A stretch of DNA of 64,000 nucleotides from Rubritalea tangerina (GCF_042683245.1 NZ_JBHUJB010000046.1:62001-126000); one strand, 5' to 3'. Numbered from the stretch's first letter, positions 7,532 through 16,671 are shown. A program made the numbers and translations. The notes: generated from the letters alone by a model not told the origin.

Positions 7532-9670
7532 CTATTCTGCTGAGCCCAAGTGTTTCTCGAACCAATCGATCCGCTGCCACTTAGGGTAGAGCCCCTCACC
7601 AGCACCATGACCGCCACCCGGAACCACGATCAACTTATGATCAACCCCCGCCTTCATCAGAGCGTTAGAGACTTGCATCGTCGATGCAGGATCTACATTG
7701 CGATCTAACTCCCCCACTGTCAGCAAAAGCTTCCCCTTCAGTTTATGGGCATGTGTGACATTCGACTGAGCGGCATAGTGCTCCCCCACTGGCCAATCCA
7801 TCCATTGTTCATTCCACCAAATTTTATCCATGCGGTTGTCGTGACAACCACAGTCAGAAACTGCCACCTTGTAAAAATCCCCGTGAAAGAGCAAAGCTCC
7901 AGTCGAATTCTGACCACCAGCAGACCCACCATAAATCCCCACACGCTCTAAATCCATCTGCGGCACCACTTTCGCCACCGCCCGCATCCATGCAATCCGA
8001 TCCGGAAAGCCCGCATCCGCGATATTTTTGTAGCAAAAATGAGAAAATTCGCGGCATCGCTTACCCGTTCCCTTCCCATCAATCCTCACCACAATAAAAC
8101 CACGCTGCGCAAGGTCAGTCGTACTACCATTCCACACCCTGAAACGCTTCGGCACGTGTTGGTCGTGCGGTCCCGCATAGATATTCTCAATCACAGGATA
8201 CTTTTTGGACGGGTCAAAATCATCGGGGAATTCCACAGATCCCCAGATGTCAAACTTCCCATCACGATCCTTCGCGACAAAGGGCTGAGGCTCTCTCCAA
8301 CCCGTTTGCTTCAATGCCTCAAGATCACACACCGCAAGCACACACACCTCAGCTGCATCCTTCGCACGACGCAGCACATGGCGAGGAGCCCTGTGAACCT
8401 CAGACACAGAATCCACATAATATTTCCCGTCTGGTGAAAACTCCACACTGTGAGTCCCCTCGGCAGGCGTCAGATGCAACATCTGACCAGTCTTGAGATC
8501 CACGCGATACCAATGCTTGTAGTAGGGATCTTGCCCCGACTCCTTACCCCCAGCTATCAAGATAACTTCACCTGCTTCCTCATCCACCCGCACCACCTTG
8601 TGCACAACATAGTTGCCGTGAGTCAGCTGCTTTTTCACACCACCAGTCTTACCATCCAACAAGTAGAGGTGGTTCCATCCATCACGCTCCGAGAGCCAGA
8701 GAATCTCAGACCCTCCATTCAGGTCATGGCGAAAGCCATTCCCCCAAACGTAAATATAAGTCGCGCTTTCCTCCCTAACTAAAACCCGATGCTTTCGCTC
8801 CTCCGTATCAGCCTCCAGAACATAATGCTTACCGAAGCCACGCTCAATATACTCATAAGTGAGCCGCTGACTATCCGAGCGCCAAGCCAATTTGTTCACC
8901 TGAAATGGATCCTTAAGCAAAGCGTAATCAGGCACCAACACCGGACGACTATCAGTGAAGAAGACATAAGGAGCTTGGGTGTCAATCACATCGCCTGGCT
9001 TATCATAGCGCAATGAATGCAGTTTCGGCTGTAGCTGATCAGCCGGCGAAGACTCCACCATTTTAACCATGCGTCTCTGCCCTTTCTTCATTTTCCACAC
9101 CACAAAACGACTGGAATCTGGAGCCCACAGTACCCCCTGGTAGCCGTGATCGCTATTCCCATCGCTGGTGAGCACGCGCGTCTCCCCCCCCTTGCGTGGC
9201 TCCAAAATGACATTGTGGTCTTGAATGCGGACCTCCCACTTCCCGTCCGGAGATTGCTGGGAACTTTGACTCTCACTCTTCGTTTCCTGCTGCTTCGGCA
9301 CTTTCTCTCCATCTAACTTCTTCCACTCTCCCTTGTGCTGCATTTCAAGCCCCGCACTGCCATAACGCAATGCTTTGATGGGCAATTTATCCGGAGAGGC
9401 TTCCAGCACCTTTGCCACCGCCTGATGGTCGAATACTCTCCCTTTCTTCCCATCCTTCAAATGAACCTTCAGGAACTCCCAGCCACCTTCTTTTTCATGC
9501 TTGTAGACCATCTCCATCCCATCCGGCGACCATGCCGGCTTCAACTTCAGGTTCCACACCGCCTTCTGACGCGCTTGGTATGCAGCACGTAATTCCTTCT
9601 CCCCCTCTGGCACCGCGCAGAGATCCTGCACAATCATGAGACCAAACCAAATCGCTATCAGCATTCGCAT
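7532..9670 (-). CDS. Exported S9-family prolyl peptidase (dipeptidyl peptidase IV-like)
   Basis: Serine peptidase of the prolyl oligopeptidase clan, 712 aa from the ATG at 9670. Seen: a signal peptide (about 1-20), a long beta-propeller region with repeated DG/SPDG and W-rich blades, then an alpha/beta-hydrolase domain with nucleophile motif GGSAGG (S583), acid in GELDRNV (D656) and histidine in PGGGHGAG (H688), the order and spacing of DPP IV. It probably trims Xaa-Pro peptides in the periplasm. The ATG at 9670 is chosen because a promoter ends 7 nt before it; an in-frame GTG lies at 9676 and another ATG at 9664. Confidence 0.9.
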   Translation of the reverse strand: MRMLIAIWFGLMIVQDLCAVPEGEKELRAAYQARQKAVWNLKLKPAWSPDGMEMVYKHEKEGGWEFLKVHLKDGKKGRVFDHQAVAKVLEASPDKLPIKALRYGSAGLEMQHKGEWKKLDGEKVPKQQETKSESQSSQQSPDGKWEVRIQDHNVILEPRKGGETRVLTSDGNSDHGYQGVLWAPDSSRFVVWKMKKGQRRMVKMVESSPADQLQPKLHSLRYDKPGDVIDTQAPYVFFTDSRPVLVPDYALLKDPFQVNKLAWRSDSQRLTYEYIERGFGKHYVLEADTEERKHRVLVREESATYIYVWGNGFRHDLNGGSEILWLSERDGWNHLYLLDGKTGGVKKQLTHGNYVVHKVVRVDEEAGEVILIAGGKESGQDPYYKHWYRVDLKTGQMLHLTPAEGTHSVEFSPDGKYYVDSVSEVHRAPRHVLRRAKDAAEVCVLAVCDLEALKQTGWREPQPFVAKDRDGKFDIWGSVEFPDDFDPSKKYPVIENIYAGPHDQHVPKRFRVWNGSTTDLAQRGFIVVRIDGKGTGKRCREFSHFCYKNIADAGFPDRIAWMRAVAKVVPQMDLERVGIYGGSAGGQNSTGALLFHGDFYKVAVSDCGCHDNRMDKIWWNEQWMDWPVGEHYAAQSNVTHAHKLKGKLLLTVGELDRNVDPASTMQVSNALMKAGVDHKLIVVPGGGHGAGEGLYPKWQRIDWFEKHLGSAE

Positions 9671-9677
9671 ACCCACA

Positions 9678-9706
9678 TATATACGTAGATTCCCACATTC
9701 TTACAA
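9678..9706 (-). promoter_or_regulatory. Promoter of the S9 peptidase gene, near-leaderless
   Basis: Minus-strand TTGTAA (9706-9701), 17-bp spacer, TATATA (9683-9678), then only 7 nt (TGTGGGT) to the ATG at 9670. Transcription would start at or within a base of the start codon. Confidence 0.6.
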
Positions 9707-9874
9707 ACTCAACCAAATGCCAACCCCCCACTAGGAAATCAGCAAATTCATTCCCACCATCACCCTCACAATCCCATCCCAGCAAGCAACACCCTAGACG
9801 GCACAACCCCACACCCCCCTTGACCCATCAACAAATTGCCTTTTCAAAAAGCAAAGCCCGATTACTCTCCGAGC

Positions 9875-10537
9875 ATGCTCGCAAACGCACAAGCAGTCCT
9901 CTTCGACTTCGATGGCGTCATTCTCGACACGGAATGGCCCATCTACGAAACATGGCTGAACCTCTTTCGCTCTGAAGGACAAGACCTTCCTATCGAGACC
10001 TACGTCCAGTGCATCGGCTCCGACTTCGATACCTGGTCCCCCGAAAAGCACCTCGAGGAGCTGACTGGAAAATCCTACGACTGGGAAACCATCAACCCAG
10101 CTAGACAAATTGAAATCCGAGCTGCCTTGGAAAACCCCATCGCCCTCCCCGGTGTGCGCGAACTCATGCAACACCTCTTTGAGGAAAACATCCCCACCCT
10201 CGTCGTCTCATCTTCATCCCATGACTGGGTGGATTCTTGGTTGGAAAAACTCCACCTGACTGAATTTGTTCAGTCCTCAGTCTGTAAAGGGGATGCCCCA
10301 CGCATCAAGCCCGCTCCCGACCTCTACCTCGAAGCCATCCGCCAAGTCCAGCTTCCCGCCGACCAATGCTTGGTCATCGAAGACTCACTCAATGGCACCA
10401 AAGCCGCCATCGCAGCTGGTTGCCAAACCTGCGTCGTGCCCTCGCGCCTCACCGATTGCCTGGACTTCTCCATTGCGGACCGTGTCCTCGGCTCGCTGAA
10501 AGAACTCCTCCCTGCTGCCCGTCTCATTGAGGGCTAA
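9875..10537 (+). CDS. HAD-superfamily hydrolase, beta-phosphoglucomutase-like
   Basis: Small-molecule phosphatase or phosphomutase, 220 aa. Seen: motif I DFDGVILDT with nucleophile D11 and acid D13, a helical cap of the subfamily I type, motif II VVSSSSHDW, a conserved Lys before PAPDLY, and motif IV VIEDSLNG. This order matches the PGMB/phosphatase (HAD-IA) branch; the substrate cannot be told. The ATG at 9875 is preferred over an in-frame TTG at 9836 because the protein then begins just before motif I and a TACTCT -10-like element sits 6 nt upstream. Confidence 0.88.
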   Translation: MLANAQAVLFDFDGVILDTEWPIYETWLNLFRSEGQDLPIETYVQCIGSDFDTWSPEKHLEELTGKSYDWETINPARQIEIRAALENPIALPGVRELMQHLFEENIPTLVVSSSSHDWVDSWLEKLHLTEFVQSSVCKGDAPRIKPAPDLYLEAIRQVQLPADQCLVIEDSLNGTKAAIAAGCQTCVVPSRLTDCLDFSIADRVLGSLKELLPAARLIEG

Positions 10538-10595
10538 GTCACATCAGCTCGCTCCTGATCCCAATTTCACCCAATCCACACCCTGAGATTCCACT

Positions 10596-12146
10596 ATGTT
10601 CTTGCTCACCAAAGCCTTCAAAATGCGCGATAAAGCAAATGTTGGCAACGACGAGAAACCCTTTCTCGAGCATTTGGAAGACCTCCGTGTGACGATCACG
10701 CGAATCGTGGTCACTCTCCTCATCTCTACGATTGCCTGTTACGCACTCAAAGACACCCTGATGGACCTACTGCGTCGCCCTATCGAAGTGGTCTGGGAAC
10801 AATCTCAAAAAAGCCGCCTCCCTGACACCATCAGCCCAGAGCGCTGGGAGCTAGCAAAGTCATGCTCAGCCAATATCACCAGCCTCAGCCCAGAGCAAAA
10901 AGGCGCCTACTTCCAACAGTTTGATGACAAAGAACTCCCGTTCTACAGCGAGTGCGCCGGTTATTACCGCGCCGCCCGCACCATCAAAGGCGACGGCGAT
11001 GCCGACACACTCAAGAAACAATTCGATTTCATCGATGCACTCCCTGAGACCGATCAAGCAGTCAAAGATCAGGTCAAAGTTCTCCTAGAACTCAAACCCA
11101 ACGCCCAAGCCGGAGCTAAAAATAATGTGGTCTACATGCGCTCGCTCAAGCCCACAGAAACCTTCATGCTCTCCCTCAAACTCGCCTTCTTCGCAGGCGT
11201 GATTGTCTCCTTCCCATTCATTCTCGCCTTCGTCCTTCAATTTGTTCTGCCTGGCCTCAAAGACGAAGAGAAAAAAGCGCTCTGGCCCGCCCTCGCCATC
11301 GGCTTTGGCCTCTTCCTTTCCGGGGTGTGCTTCTGTTACTTCATGGTGCTCCCGAAAGCCCTCGAATTCTTCTACCTCTACTCGGGCAGCATGGGGGTAG
11401 AAAACGAGTGGAGAATTGGCGAATACATCACCTTCGCCACCCAGTTCACCCTCATCTTCGGACTCGCATTCGAACTCCCAGTCGTCGTCATGACCTTGGT
11501 CAAAATTGGCCTCCTCGATTACGACATCATGAGCAAAACCCGCTCCTATGCCATCGTCTCAATCTTTGTGATTGCAGCCGTAATCACCCCCACTGGCGAC
11601 GCCCTCACGCTCTGCATGCTCGCCGCGCCAATGACTCTCCTCTACGAAATCTGTATCTGGTTCGCCTTCTTCACTCGTAAAAAAGAACTCGAAGCCGAAG
11701 CCGCTGAAATGGCCGAATACCGAGCCAACCTCGCCGAACACACCGACGACTACCAAGAAGACGCTCACGAGTACGAACAAATCCACGACCACGATTACTT
11801 CCAACAAGAGGCCTCCGAACAAAATGACCACGAGGGAGAAGAACTCGACGACGGCGACTACACACAAGAACCTGACGACGAAACCACCCACGACGAAGAA
11901 ATTGAACACCTCGAGATCTTTAATAACCTCCGTGAACCCTACGACCCATTCGCCGAAGAACAAGAGAACCTCGATGCTATTGACTCAAGTCCCGAGGAAG
12001 TCGTAGAATCAACAGATTCAGACAGCTCAGACAGCTCAGACAGCTCAGACAGCTCAGACAGCTCAGACAGCTCAGACAGCTCAGACAGCTCAGACAGCTC
12101 AGACAGCTCAGACAGCTCAGACAGCTCAGACGAAACCAAATCTTAA
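10596..12146 (+). CDS. tatC: Sec-independent translocase TatC, enlarged with an acidic tail
   Basis: Core subunit of the twin-arginine translocase that exports folded proteins. Seen: the N-terminal LEHLEDLR signature (about 24-31) that binds the RR signal peptide, TM1 at about 33-50, and further TM segments between about 191 and 360. At 516 aa it is twice the usual 250. Two parts explain this: a hydrophilic insert of about 140 residues (52-190) between TM1 and TM2, on the periplasmic side, and a cytoplasmic tail (360-516) rich in Asp/Glu that ends in twelve Asp-Ser-Ser repeats. A second ATG lies at 10623. No tatA/B gene is visible nearby. yicC follows after 21 nt. Confidence 0.9.
   Translation: MFLLTKAFKMRDKANVGNDEKPFLEHLEDLRVTITRIVVTLLISTIACYALKDTLMDLLRRPIEVVWEQSQKSRLPDTISPERWELAKSCSANITSLSPEQKGAYFQQFDDKELPFYSECAGYYRAARTIKGDGDADTLKKQFDFIDALPETDQAVKDQVKVLLELKPNAQAGAKNNVVYMRSLKPTETFMLSLKLAFFAGVIVSFPFILAFVLQFVLPGLKDEEKKALWPALAIGFGLFLSGVCFCYFMVLPKALEFFYLYSGSMGVENEWRIGEYITFATQFTLIFGLAFELPVVVMTLVKIGLLDYDIMSKTRSYAIVSIFVIAAVITPTGDALTLCMLAAPMTLLYEICIWFAFFTRKKELEAEAAEMAEYRANLAEHTDDYQEDAHEYEQIHDHDYFQQEASEQNDHEGEELDDGDYTQEPDDETTHDEEIEHLEIFNNLREPYDPFAEEQENLDAIDSSPEEVVESTDSDSSDSSDSSDSSDSSDSSDSSDSSDSSDSSDSSDSSDETKS
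12021..12128 (+). repeat. 12 perfect tandem copies of a 9-bp unit (gacagctca) inside tatC
   Basis: Twelve identical in-frame copies, 108 bp, encoding (Asp-Ser-Ser)12. Perfect identity at the third codon positions suggests recent slippage rather than selection on protein sequence alone. Because the unit is 9 bp, gain or loss of copies keeps the frame and only changes tail length. Confidence 0.97.
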
Positions 12147-12167
12147 TAACCCCACGCCGAGAAACAG

Positions 12168-13043
12168 ATGAAATCAATGACCGGATTTGGCCGTGCCGCA
12201 CGGACCTCAGACACACTCACTGCCAGCGTCGAAGCAAGCTCAGTGAACCGCAAACAAGGCGAAGTCGTCGTCCAACTGCCACGCCACTACAACGAAATCG
12301 AAGCCGAAATCCGTAAGTTCGTCCTCAGCAAAATTTCCCGTGGCCGCGTCTCAATCAATATCTCCATCGAACAAGGCGATCAAGGGGCCAGCCCAATCAG
12401 CGTTGATAAAGGCCGTGCCAAAGCCCTCTCAGAGGCACTCAAGGAGCTCAGCCACGACATCGGCCACCCGCTCGATATCACCGCAGCCGACATCCTGCGC
12501 GTCCCAGACATCATCAAGTTCGAAGACAAATCAGCCGACATCGACTCCGCACGTAACACCATCCTCCCAGCACTCGAAGAAGCCATCGATCACCTCATCG
12601 AAATGCGCAGCCGCGAAGGAGCCGACCTCAAGCGTGACACACTCGAGCGCCTCGCCACTCTGGAGAACGAAACCTCTGCTATCGAGAAACATAGCCCATC
12701 AGTAGTCGAGCGCTACAGAGATAACCTCCACCGCCGCCTCCAAGAATCAGGCCTCGAACTCGACCTCTCAGACGAGCGCGTGCTCAAGGAAGTCGGCATC
12801 TTTGCCGAGCGCTGCGACATCAGTGAGGAAATCACCCGCCTCCGCTCACACTTCTCAAAATTTCAAGAATACCTCGACTCCCAGTCCGCCATCGGCCGCT
12901 CACTCGACTTCCTTTGCCAAGAAATCAATCGCGAATTCAATACCATCGGCTCCAAAGCAAACGACGCCACCCTCGCTCAGCATGTCGTCACCTCCAAAAC
13001 TGAGCTCGAAAAAATTCGCGAACAAATCCAAAATGTCGAGTAG
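12168..13043 (+). CDS. yicC: YicC/YloC family endoribonuclease
   Basis: 291 aa. Seen: the family start MKSMTGFGRA, the central VSINISIEQ block, and the C-terminal signature covering GRSLDFLCQEINREFNTIGSK (written here in part: LDFLCQE, NREFNTI) with a final TELEKIREQIQNVE helix. YicC-type proteins form toroidal endoribonucleases in E. coli and related bacteria. Full length. It begins 21 nt after tatC and may be co-transcribed with it, and it ends 13 nt before the convergent FecR/LamG gene. Confidence 0.93.
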   Translation: MKSMTGFGRAARTSDTLTASVEASSVNRKQGEVVVQLPRHYNEIEAEIRKFVLSKISRGRVSINISIEQGDQGASPISVDKGRAKALSEALKELSHDIGHPLDITAADILRVPDIIKFEDKSADIDSARNTILPALEEAIDHLIEMRSREGADLKRDTLERLATLENETSAIEKHSPSVVERYRDNLHRRLQESGLELDLSDERVLKEVGIFAERCDISEEITRLRSHFSKFQEYLDSQSAIGRSLDFLCQEINREFNTIGSKANDATLAQHVVTSKTELEKIREQIQNVE

Positions 13044-13049
13044 CCCGCA

Positions 13050-13065
13050 GGCCTCATTAGAGGCC
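13050..13065. terminator. Short hairpin between convergent yicC and the FecR/LamG gene
   Basis: 6-bp arms ggcctc / gaggcc with loop atta. The TAA of the minus-strand gene lies partly in the loop. There is no T-tract on either side, so function as an intrinsic terminator is doubtful, but it is the only structure between the two converging genes. Confidence 0.35.
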
Positions 13066-14637
13066 GATTAAGCGATTCTCTTGGTAGAGTTGCTGCACCG
13101 CTTCGGCATCCAGCGCCCCCTCGATGATGTATAGCTCGTCTAGAGCTGCTTCGAGACGGTCACTATTTTCAGGCTTGGTATTGCGGAATGGATAGAGGCT
13201 CTTCCCGATCACCATCGGAGCCTCTGCATAGGTACCAAGCTCCACCTTCCCCTTTTCATCCAGTCGCGTTGGTCCGTGACGATCTGAGAAAATCTCAACC
13301 TGCTGGCCATCAAAGTACAATGCCACCTTCGGCAAACCTTCGTCGTCATACTGCCCACTGTGCACCACGGCGATGTGATGCCATTGGTCATCATCCACCA
13401 CAATATCCCGCGTGTAGTACCAAAACCCACCAAAGCTCATGTTGAGGATAGGCGAGCGCTGGGCCTGAAAATCTAAATGCACCGTCCACTTTTGGTTGAA
13501 GTTCATCATCTTCCCCAGATTCTGACGCCCCCACGCCACTAAATAGGCATCGCGCAAACCACCTTTGCGCCCAGGCTCGAGACGGGTCTGAGGCATCTTG
13601 ACCCACATCGCGACTGTGCGAGGGTTATCATTGAGCACCCCTTCCCAGTTAGTCTCAATAAACTCACAATTCTGATCGAACTGCAATGCTCCAGCAAAAG
13701 GGCCATCGACAATCGAGAGATCCTCGCTACCTGCCGACCCTTGATAGGAAAAATCGCCCGCATCCTTCAGCGTGTTCGATGCTAGCAATTGTTGGCCATC
13801 ATCAAAGGCAAAGTGCAAATGCGGCAAGGTCTTGGGCAACTCCGTACTAAATCTTTCAGGCGCCACAGTCACTGGCGTGTAGCGACCACTCGCACGCACC
13901 TCCACCGCCATATTCTCCACAAGCTCACAAGCATGCATCTCACCATACTTCGCTGTCACTGCCACCTTCCCCTTCATCACATGCACTTGATCCGGATCCT
14001 TAGGGCTCGCGAGCACACCAAACTTTGTCCCCAAATCCACCACCTCAAACTCGCGCGTCTTGACTGTAAACCCCTCAGCACCAGCTGGCACATGGAACCA
14101 ACCACGTCCTGTGTCCATAAACAACTTGTCGTAGTCGTGTAAAGTGATGTCCGCAGGCGCCTCAATCACCGAACGCACCCCTGAACCAAAGTTCAACTCC
14201 ACCGCACCCTGAAGCAACTTGAGCCTCGATCCCGGCTTGAGCGATGCCAATGACTGGTCGTCGCTAGCCACATGCGTAAGCTCATACTTAGAGCCCGGAC
14301 TTGAGCTAAACGCTAAATTGCGTTCCGCGTTGGGCCCCAATACCAAACTCAGCACAAAAAATGTCATTGCAACCGCGGCCGCAGCCGCAAGAGCCGCAAT
14401 CCGATAACTCCGCTTGCGCTGACGCTTCAAGCGCGACTCCGCAAGGCCAACTACCCCCGAGTTCACTGTACTTTTAGCCAGTCGAAACTCCAAATTCTGC
14501 TGCATGGAAATGTATTGGTAATACAAATGGCGCAACTCTGGGTCAGCAACCATCGCATCCTGTAATCGCTCAAAGTCTTCAGGACTCATGACGCCATCGA
14601 TCAAATCTTGAATCAGTTCATTCCACTTTTTATTCAT
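13057..14637 (-). CDS. FecR-type membrane anti-sigma factor with C-terminal LamG domain
   Basis: 526 aa. Seen: an N-terminal helical, probably cytoplasmic sigma-binding part (1-70), a positively charged stop KRQRKR, one TM segment (79-100), a FecR-like periplasmic domain (about 110-235, with RLKLLQGAVELNF and VVDLGTKFGV), and a concanavalin/LamG-like domain (about 280-515, with VAMWVKMPQ and WHHIAVVHSG). The FecR part normally relays an outside signal to the sigma factor; the lectin-like domain suggests glycan or surface sensing, which is inference. The ATG at 14637 overlaps the sigma-factor stop in an ATGA, so the pair is coupled. An upstream in-frame start at 14676 lies inside the sigma gene. 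Confidence 0.88.
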   Translation of the reverse strand: MNKKWNELIQDLIDGVMSPEDFERLQDAMVADPELRHLYYQYISMQQNLEFRLAKSTVNSGVVGLAESRLKRQRKRSYRIAALAAAAAVAMTFFVLSLVLGPNAERNLAFSSSPGSKYELTHVASDDQSLASLKPGSRLKLLQGAVELNFGSGVRSVIEAPADITLHDYDKLFMDTGRGWFHVPAGAEGFTVKTREFEVVDLGTKFGVLASPKDPDQVHVMKGKVAVTAKYGEMHACELVENMAVEVRASGRYTPVTVAPERFSTELPKTLPHLHFAFDDGQQLLASNTLKDAGDFSYQGSAGSEDLSIVDGPFAGALQFDQNCEFIETNWEGVLNDNPRTVAMWVKMPQTRLEPGRKGGLRDAYLVAWGRQNLGKMMNFNQKWTVHLDFQAQRSPILNMSFGGFWYYTRDIVVDDDQWHHIAVVHSGQYDDEGLPKVALYFDGQQVEIFSDRHGPTRLDEKGKVELGTYAEAPMVIGKSLYPFRNTKPENSDRLEAALDELYIIEGALDAEAVQQLYQENRLIGL

Positions 14638-15176
14638 GCCAACCCTCCTTTCGCTTTCAATCCACGTTGAATACATTCCCTCAGCACTGAACGTACTCGA
14701 TACAACGACACAGAAAGTGCCGAAATGCTCCGCCCTGAAGTCTCAGAATACGCCTGCAAGCCTTCCTTACTCAGGTAACGGTGACGCAATAAATCCTGAT
14801 CTGCCGGCTTGAGCTTGCTAATACAGTGGTCCAGCTGCTCCAGCTTCGCACTCTGCCCATCAAAGGTGCTGCCCGATTCCTCCGCTATCGTTTCAGATAA
14901 ATCCTCCCTGAAACACAGCCAATTGCCACGCTTCGCTTTCTTCAAGTGTGTTAACACTTCAAAACGCGCCACACTAAAGGCCCATGCCTTAAAATTTGTC
15001 CCCAACTCGAACTGATCTTGCTTCGTCCACAATGTCAGGTTCGTCTTTTGTAAAATATCAGCCACGTCAGGGCTTCCTGGCAACTGCGCCAAGATAAACG
15101 CCCACAGGTCAGACTGATGCTCGGTCATCAGGCTCACAAATTCCGCAGATTGGTTGTAATTCGGTGTCTCGTCCAA
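14634..15176 (-). CDS. ECF sigma factor, Planctomycetes/Verrucomicrobia-type
   Basis: 180 aa. Seen: sigma region 2 (about 17-80, with the ADILQKTNLTLW -10-recognition helix and KAWAFSVARFEVL) and region 4 helix-turn-helix (about 118-175, KPADQDLLRHRYL and SISALSVSLYRVRSVL). The start is a TTG at 15176; the next possible start (ATG at 15128) would cut into region 2. The gene is coupled by ATGA to its membrane anti-sigma factor. Its promoter may be autoregulated, but no clear ECF promoter could be read upstream. Confidence 0.9.
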   Translation of the reverse strand: MDETPNYNQSAEFVSLMTEHQSDLWAFILAQLPGSPDVADILQKTNLTLWTKQDQFELGTNFKAWAFSVARFEVLTHLKKAKRGNWLCFREDLSETIAEESGSTFDGQSAKLEQLDHCISKLKPADQDLLRHRYLSKEGLQAYSETSGRSISALSVSLYRVRSVLRECIQRGLKAKGGLA

Positions 15177-15315
15177 AAGATTTTCTATAATTCACTAATG
15201 AACGGCATTATCCGCAAAAAACTTAACATGCAGACAAAAATAATCTTTTTTTTGCATCATTTTGCAAAACTCAGAGTTTGATCCATTGTATACTTAATTT
15301 TATGAACAAGATCAT

Positions 15316-15341
15316 CCCGTATTGCCGCTGTGTAATACGGG
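15316..15341 (+). promoter_or_regulatory. Inverted repeat upstream of the 15361 gene
   Basis: Perfect 8-bp arms cccgtatt / aatacggg around a 10-nt centre, ending 20 nt before the ATG at 15361. It could be a 5'UTR hairpin or an operator. It also lies between this gene and the divergent sigma gene. Confidence 0.45.
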
Positions 15342-15360
15342 TACATTGCCTATTTCTACC

Positions 15361-16638
15361 ATGAACACCAAGATCCTTCTCCCAACAGCTGGCGCCTGGC
15401 TCACCACAATCGCAGCGGCCTATTACATTGGCAGCTCAGATAGTTCTGAAAACTCAGCCGCTGACACTTCTGCCTCCTCAGCAAAGTCTTCCCAGTCCGG
15501 TCAATACTCCCAACTCAGTGGCAACCGCTATTCCTCAGGCTCCACAAATTCTGCCCGACTTTCCGCACGCTCTAGCGCTAGCAACTCAGGTGCCACCTCA
15601 GCCCCATCTGGCTCCATTAGAAGTATCAGCGAACTCGGAGACCCAATCGAAAGATCGCGCCAACTTCTCTCATACATCGACACACTCTCCGCCAGCGAAT
15701 TCGAATCAGTCGTAGACGAATTCCGCAATATGGGCATGACCCGTGAAAGAATGGGAGAATACTCCATGCTCCTCCATGCCTGGGGCAAGGCAGACCCCAC
15801 TGGAGCTATTGCCTACCTCAAAGAAAACACCCGCTCAGACTTTGCCGTCAAAGAAGTCCTCGCTTCATGGGCGAGCACCAATGCCAATGCCGCTATCGCA
15901 TGGGCTAACGAAAATCACACTGGCGATAAAGCCAACCCCTATCTCGTCGGCATCATCCGCGGCCTCGCAGACACCAATCCAACCCTCGCAACCCAAGTTC
16001 TCCAACAACTTCCATTCTCTGAGGAACGTGGCGAGGCACTCCGTGGCCTCACTCCGCGCATCGCCGCCCTCGGTGTGACTGGGGCCCAGCAATGGCTCAG
16101 CGGCATTGAAGACCCCAAACTTGTCAACGGCGCCTCAGCATACCTCGCCGACCACTTCTCAAAACAAGACCCAGAAATGGGGGCCCAGTGGGTCAGTACC
16201 ATCACCGATGAAGAGGCTCGCCAACGCGCCCTCCTCGAAGTTGTCGACAATTGGGCTGACAAAGACCCCAGTGCGGCTCAAGTCTGGATCGAAACCCTCC
16301 CCTACGATGACCAGATGAAGGCGGGCCCAGAATTTGTGAGCTCGTACGCTTCCAAAGATCCACACGCAGCTGCTGATTGGCTCGATGCCCGCTCAAACTC
16401 TGAGAACTACCAAACACTCCTCAGAGAATTTGCCGAAGGAGCCACCCGCAAAGACCCAGTACTCGCTCTCAATTACGGCAACGAACTTAATGACGAAAGC
16501 TCACGCTCGCGCACTGTCGGCCGCGCCCTCTGGACCCTCTACCGACAAGATAAAAATGAAGCGCGCAATTGGATCAATAACAACGAACTCCCAGAACGTG
16601 TCCAACGTTACGTCGGCCGCATGATGGAAGACCAATAA
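15361..16638 (+). CDS. Exported helical-repeat protein, unknown function
   Basis: 425 aa from the ATG at 15361. Seen: a signal-like or membrane-anchor N-terminus (about 5-22), a Ser/Thr-rich linker to about 100, then 6-8 degenerate repeats of about 30-35 residues. The repeated pattern is WA..(D/N)P.AA..W(I/L)..L, visible at SWASTNANAAIAW, NWADKDPSAAQVW and SYASKDPHAAADW. This is an alpha-solenoid (HEAT/Sel1-like) pattern that I associate with Verrucomicrobia surface or periplasmic proteins. It is divergent from the sigma/anti-sigma pair, so it might be a target of that module; this is inference. An in-frame start at 15322 would place extra residues before the signal. Confidence 0.7.
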   Translation: MNTKILLPTAGAWLTTIAAAYYIGSSDSSENSAADTSASSAKSSQSGQYSQLSGNRYSSGSTNSARLSARSSASNSGATSAPSGSIRSISELGDPIERSRQLLSYIDTLSASEFESVVDEFRNMGMTRERMGEYSMLLHAWGKADPTGAIAYLKENTRSDFAVKEVLASWASTNANAAIAWANENHTGDKANPYLVGIIRGLADTNPTLATQVLQQLPFSEERGEALRGLTPRIAALGVTGAQQWLSGIEDPKLVNGASAYLADHFSKQDPEMGAQWVSTITDEEARQRALLEVVDNWADKDPSAAQVWIETLPYDDQMKAGPEFVSSYASKDPHAAADWLDARSNSENYQTLLREFAEGATRKDPVLALNYGNELNDESSRSRTVGRALWTLYRQDKNEARNWINNNELPERVQRYVGRMMEDQ

Positions 16639-16671
16639 ACCATTCTCCTGAAAATCTGATTACCCTCTATC

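Noticed and set aside
12021..12128. Repeat array as a CRISPR
   Set aside because: Unit of 9 bp, no spacers, in frame within a gene.
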